Assembly: GCF_964199755.1 (NCBI RefSeq)
Contig: NC_133906.1
Span: 15,907,378 to 15,971,377, forward strand
DNA: 64,000 bases
Source: Larus michahellis
Taxonomy: Eukaryota; Chordata; Aves; Charadriiformes; Laridae
Direction: 5' to 3'
Under the pieces are notes generated by a model. It had not been told where the DNA came from, made no database searches, and saw only the letters and a list, made by a program, of their open reading frames with translations. The position numbers and the translations under genes are program-made. Each line of letters begins with the position of its first letter. Position 1 is the first letter of the stretch. This document shows positions 37,593 to 64,000 of this stretch, one piece after another.

Positions 37593-40500
37593 TTTAAGCC
37601 CTTCCAAATCCCCTTTATCACAATGCAGGTTTGTGTTAAGTATCTGTCTCAAATGACCTTAAGCGAGTGCCCTATTGCTTGCTATTAAAGGCATTACAAA
37701 TTCCAGAACCAGTTTAGTCATTTTGCCCCTTTGGTTATTATCTCCCTTTCTATTTGGCTTTATTTAAATTCAACTGTATTGAAGACTTGGCTCATTATCG
37801 ATATGGAGCCATTAAAGCCTCCCAGAGATTGAGGGAATCACTTCCCAAAATGATATGTGATAACTGAGGCAATGATTCATTTTTCCTATTTTTGCTCTTG
37901 TGCTGCTTGCACCCGGCATTGGCAGATCTTATCCCTCGCACCGGAGTACATGCCCTACAAAGATGCAGGACAGGGACCATGAAAGAGAGAAGCTAATGGG
38001 TATATGTAGCCCCAAATAAGATTCAGAGAGTCCCAGATCCATTTTTGGCCCCTGCTTTCCAGATCATTAAGGCAAGTCTCTGAATTTATCTACATCTCCC
38101 TTCCTTCACTGGAAGCTAGGGCTATTTCTCCTGCGCCCACTCTCTCCATTTTTACTAAAAACTTAAGTAAGTTCTTTAAGGCCATAGTTTGTGCTGGCTG
38201 GTGTCCAGCATGAGGTCTCCCACCTGCAGGTTTACAGCCCAGTGACTGGGCAAGGTAAAACGATGGGCATGAACTAAGTGGGTGAAGAAGGGAGCAATGA
38301 GACCTGCTGACCATAGCATCTAACTCCATCGTGGTGAAAGATTTGTGGCTAAAGTAAGGGCAGAACTGCTTTTAAGGGTCAGGCTGGCTCACAAGGAAAG
38401 TATTTGTAACGTCTGGGTAGAGGAAGCGCCTGTCCTCTCCGTCTGAAAGCCATCTTGCAGGACAGTCCTGGTTGCCTTGGCTATGAAGTCATGGCTTTCA
38501 TTTCCCTGCCTGTTGGTTACGCTGGGAGGCAAATGCAGACCAAATTAGGAATGAAAGACCTGTTTGCCAGGTTCCTGCTTGGAGCACGAGAGGCAGCAGA
38601 GGTGCTCTGCGGCACGGTGCTGCCCAAGATGCAGGACTGATGCTGCCCCCTCCGTCCCCACCTGCAGCCCAGACCTGGCCCCAGTGCGGGCAGAGATCTG
38701 CTCTCAGCTGGAGATGTGTTTGAAACCTTGTCCACGCTGCTCGAGAGTCTCCTGCATTTGTGGTGATGGACTGTGTCCCGGCTTGTCCTTGCTGAGTGAT
38801 CCTTAATCTCCTACATTTTTTAATTGGGGCAATTTCTTTTGGCCTGCTGGCAATGCTTTTCTCATGTAGATTAATTAAAAATAAAGCCTAGCTCTGACAA
38901 TTTAATGTGCTGTGAGCTCTGGTCAGGACGCAGGCAGTCTTTGGAGCCATTATTCATGACACTGTTCTTGCTTCTTATTTACTTTTAAACCCTGTTTTGT
39001 GGGAACTGAGGACAACAGTCATTCTCTGTAAATTAAGGGCAGAATTAGTCCAGCTGTGAGGGCAAAGCTGTGTATGAAACATCACCTCCACCCTGTGGGC
39101 TGCAAAGCCCATCCCATGCTGCTGAAAGCAGGGGCACGATGCCAGATGCCCTCAGGCAGCTCCTTTGTTTCAGGATTTGCACCTCTGGTCAGCAGGGGTT
39201 CCTGGCTTAAAACCTTGCAGTTCAGCTACTGAAAGGCATGGTAATGATTTCTGTTGTTTGCTCCCTTTCTGTTAGCAGCAGCTGACTGGTTTGGTCAACA
39301 AATCAATATTGGCGAGTTAATGGCTTTGTTCTGATTTTCCTCGGGGTGTCTATTTACTTCTAGTTTGATTGGCCGGTGGGGTTTGCAGAATTAGGATGAT
39401 GTCTTGGAGAATGTTCACCCTTGCGTGGATGACTTCAGGTTAGTTTAATCTTTCTCTAACATATTTCCCATAAAAAGTCACAATCCTGTATCTACAAAGA
39501 GTTTGGGCAAAGTTGCGTTCTTTTGCAATATGATTTTGCCTAAGGAATATTAAATCCTCTATTTCAAAGCCAAAAAATAAGAGCTGTTACGTACTGGATC
39601 AAGTCTAACCCAGCAAGTGGATTGATGTGACACTGGCCTGCTATGGAGTCCCACCAGTGATGGGACATAAGACAGGGGACCTGGACATCTCAGGTCTAAT
39701 CTGATCTGGTACCCACCTACTTTGATTTTTCTTCTTCAAACTCTCTAAGTTATCTCAGGAATCTTTTGGTAAGTCTTCTTAATTTTAATTTCTTATAAAC
39801 AGAACTTGGAGAATAAGCCATGAATTTAACATCGTTTCTGCTGGTAGCACATTAATACATAGTGTGCAGCTTCCTTGTGCGTGTTCCTGGGACTAGATGA
39901 GAAAAGAACTCTGATGAGGCGGGATTTTTGCTTATCATGAATATTTATATATGAAGCCTCAGTGCCTTGTTGGTTCCTGAAATGTAAATGCAAAAGGGGA
40001 GGACACAGGTTTTTTTTTAACAGTATATTTTTATATATCTTTTAGTCTCCTTTGGAAGTCCTAGAATTTATTATGCTCTTTGGTAGCAAATTCCTGCATG
40101 CCGAGCAGCATGGTAGCTAGCTGTTCTAGTGGCAGGATTGTGCTCTTTCGCTTACGCAGATGCCATAAAGGCAGCCGGCGGTAGCTGATGGGGCACGGCT
40201 ACACCTCCCCCTGGGCCCACGTAGTTCAGCAAAGCTATTCACAGTACGGTGGTATTTGTGCTGACCAGAACACGCATTGACTGCAGTATTCAGCAGTAGG
40301 AGAACATTCCTGTTGATGCTGCTGGACTTTAGGACAAGCCTTTTGTTGAGTTGCATCTAAATAGGCAAAAATGAAAGTGTACCATAGAGTTTCCACTTTT
40401 AACTTTCTCATGCAACTTAAAATGCAGTACCATAGGAAATGGAAATTATGGCGGTTACTATATGTTCTACCTAGAAAAATTCTGCTTCAGTTCTTAGGGG

Positions 40501-41545
40501 ATGCTAAAGCACTGAATGGGAAGGGTAAAGCAAGCTTTTATCAGGAGTAGAGCTGTAATGATATCAATTTTCAAGACAGTGCTGTGGCAACAGGGCTGAT
40601 TTTCCGAAACTGAAAGAATTTTTACACAGTGCCTAGAAAGGAACGGGGCAGGGAGAGTGGGGAAGGCGGTATTACCATGAAAGATATTCCTTCTTCTTAT
40701 GGGAAAAACTGAATATTTGAAATCAGCAACATTTTCTGGTTTGAGTAGTGGAAGACAACCCGAAACGATTGGTTATTCTTGCAAAGATTATTACTTGCAG
40801 TGTCTGTTTTACACTGGCATTTGATACCCTTTGCTGAACGCTGACATTTAAGTGTTTCATCATGACACTACATCGGCAAGAGCTATTACGCAAAAGCAAC
40901 AGATTTCCTACATTTGCGAACAGCAGCTCCGGGAAATGCCACCCCGCGCTGTAAAGTACCACTTACCGAGATGGGGAAATCCAGGGGCAAATGCTATTTC
41001 AGTTGTTTTACCAGCTAAAGCCTGTAAACTTCAGCGTTACTCTTTTAACTTCTGCTTGCACGCTCAGCACCAGCGCTATGCTTCTCTGAAGCCAGCTGAG
41101 CTGAATTTCTGTTCTTCCAACGTCATTTCACAAACACGTTCATAAGGATACAGTAGTTGCAAATTAAGCACCACAAATAAGGAGTCATTTTTGCAGGCTA
41201 CAGTTGGTCACAGAACCTTTAATTTCTCAGTGTTATTCCATTTAAATGTATTGTAGTTTAAGTTTTGCTTTTTGGCTTTTTCGGGCTCCAGAATTCCTAT
41301 GGCAAAATTGCTTCCTGTAATGACTTCATGGTTCACACATCGCAGAAAAGCAAAACCATGTCCATGTATTGGATAGTCAAAAGATCAGGCAAATATTTCA
41401 CTCAGTGTACAACAAAATATTATGAGGTAATTTTATTTTTTTTCCCCACTTTTAGGTAAAAATATTACAGTATACAAGATAATCTTATTAAAGGTAAAAA
41501 TACAGTATTTTGCTTTTTCTCTAAACAGATCTACGTACAGTACAC

Positions 41546-41577
41546 TTTTTTTTTGTTTTCCTTTTTTTTTTTTTTTT
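41546..41577. repeat. T-rich tract downstream of TRPC7
   Basis: Two T runs of 9 and 16 bases separated by GTTTTCC. On the TRPC7 strand this is an A-rich stretch. Confidence 0.85.
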
Positions 41578-41939
41578 GTACAAATATAACTATTATTCTA
41601 TTAGGCTATCTGTGTTCTCATCTGGCACTTAAGAACTGATCACAGGTAACCTTCTGGTTCTGCTTGTTTTTCTCAGCTGATACCTAAATGTAATGTTCAT
41701 CTTCTAGGTGTCTTCTGTAAACAAACAGTACAGTTCAGTGCTTCCCAAGTAGTAAGGTGTGCTTTAAGTAGTTAAAATCATGTCGCTAAACGTAAAAACC
41801 CGAGCAATCCAAGCTTGCAGTTGTGTTGCGCCAACTCATCACTTTCCAGTCGTAAAAGTGCAATCCAAATACTTGTATTACTGCAGCCTTTAAAACAGTT
41901 TTAATCCCTTCCTTGTAAGAGCCAAACACATAAGACTAT

Positions 41940-43016
41940 AATTTCTACAATGATTTTTCCTTTATTTCCTTTTTTTTTTTGATCAGAATGGTCTCAGTGG
42001 AAATGAAGCTTTTTCGTATTGATTGAAAGGTTTGAAACTACTGGGCTATGTTCTTCGTGATTAATCTCACCCTATGGCTTGCTGTTTGACCTCTGGAATC
42101 TGAAAGCTGAGCTCAGTTGCACCACTGTCGCTGGATTAATGCTGTTCCTTGAACTGAACACATTAGCACAATGTATGTTATGTCTGGGTATTCCTGGGAA
42201 GTGAGTTTCACACCATTACAATTATTTCAGTACACCGTTGTTGAAGCTGGGATCATCTAAGGATAAAAGAGGGGCCAGGTGTGTACAAAGAGACGATATC
42301 CATTAGTGGACCAACTAATACAGCTGGAAAAGGCGGAGAAGAGTTTTTGGCTGGGAATCCCTTTATCAGGTTCTGGCAGAGGGGTGAAAGGATGTTTTGC
42401 CCCACAAGCTTGGTCCATTTTTTCCAACACTGTCATCCAGTCTAAAAGGGAGATGACCTCTACCTGCTGTACTTTGCCTTGGTCATTTCAGCAGATGATT
42501 TCTCATTTGCTTATTAACTCATTAACCACAGTGCTGTTCAAAGTTATCTTCACGGACGCCCGTGTAAACATAAAAGGACAGTACACAACCAAGGATAGGA
42601 ATTTTTAAAATTTTTCAAGCATTATGCTTGGCACATTTTTTTCTTCAGACTTCCCCCAGTTCTGATCAATACAGTCTCAGTTGGTATAGATGAGCACAGT
42701 TGCTTTGTCTTCACTAGAGTCAGATGGGTGAAGAGCTGGCTTTTTTGCCTTTAACTAGAGGTGCCTTCCATATGGTGCATCTATTTCTGATGTCACATAG
42801 CATATATTTTTACCAGTAAGTCATTTTTGTATCTTAAAAGATTTAACTGGTAACTGACCAAGCACAGGAGTAATGCAAAGTGCTCCTACCAATACTTGCT
42901 AGTTAGCAAAAGTTGAGTGTGCGGTACCCATCTTTTGCATGGTTTTTGCCCTTCTAAGATGCTGGTTGAGACTGAATAATGTTTAGAAAACCAGTTGCCT
43001 TTCTCTGTGTCCACCA
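41940..43016 (-). other. TRPC7: Probable TRPC7 3' untranslated region
   Basis: About 1 kb follows the stop codon on the minus strand before the first canonical AATAAA. I found no other AATAAA or ATTAAA between 43016 and 41967. The interval has no recognisable coding sequence on either strand; an open frame of 109 codons on the plus strand (42279-42608) looks like chance. The end is an inference from signal sequences only, and transcripts could extend to later signals such as the one at 41432-41437. Confidence 0.5.
41961..41966 (-). terminator. Candidate TRPC7 polyadenylation signal (AATAAA)
   Basis: TTTATT on the plus strand gives AATAAA on the TRPC7 strand. A GT-rich stretch (TTATGTGTTTGG, around 41920-41932) lies at the distance expected for a downstream polyadenylation element. 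It is the first such signal after the stop codon. Confidence 0.45.

Positions 43017-64000
<20,984 letters not shown>

Larger units (their letters stand above)
37298..41939. other. Intergenic sequence downstream of TRPC7
   Basis: AT-rich DNA between a CR1 tail and the presumed end of the TRPC7 transcript. It includes the ATTAG/TAAT-rich cluster at 37478-37592 and a T-rich tract at 41546-41577. No exon or mobile element was recognised. If TRPC7 uses a distal polyadenylation site, part of this stretch would be 3' UTR. Confidence 0.55.

Overview
The window is vertebrate nuclear DNA, almost certainly from a bird. It contains 3' ends of CR1 retroposons with the typical avian ending (repeats of ATTCTATGA after a TTCCAACC block), an avian-style solo LTR, and widely spaced small exons with GT-AG borders. 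There are no operons and no dense coding. I cannot name the species from sequence alone.

The only gene I can support is TRPC7, a receptor-operated, diacylglycerol-gated cation channel of the TRPC3/6/7 group. It lies on the minus strand. Six coding exons are present (61887-62151, 55396-55591, 51478-51699, 48508-48588, 43874-43949 and 43017-43159). They join in one open frame and encode the last 327 residues: S4, the S4-S5 linker, S5, the pore, S6, the TRP box, the calmodulin/IP3-receptor-binding helix and the C-terminal coiled coil. The exons for the ankyrin repeats and S1-S3 lie beyond 64000. The last intron has a GC donor instead of GT. The 81-base exon at 48508-48588 is an in-frame cassette that looks much less conserved than its neighbours. 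The protein ends about nine residues earlier than the human protein I remember. A 3' UTR of about 1 kb probably ends near 41940.

The TRPC7 introns hold one CR1 fragment (53136-53287), one solo LTR (about 54243-54965), a GGAA microsatellite and a cluster of GGTTGCAA words. Both mobile elements point against TRPC7 transcription.

The lower 42 kb (1 to about 41940) has no exon I can recognise. It contains two CR1 fragments (about 7313 and 36941-37297), short microsatellites, a C-rich tract (10771-10814), a CpG-dense patch (22661-23041) and an ATTAG/TAAT-rich cluster (37478-37592). In human, SMAD5 lies on this side of TRPC7 in convergent orientation. I see no SMAD5 coding sequence here. I found nothing resembling an operon, CRISPR array, tRNA or rRNA gene, or a new biochemical system.
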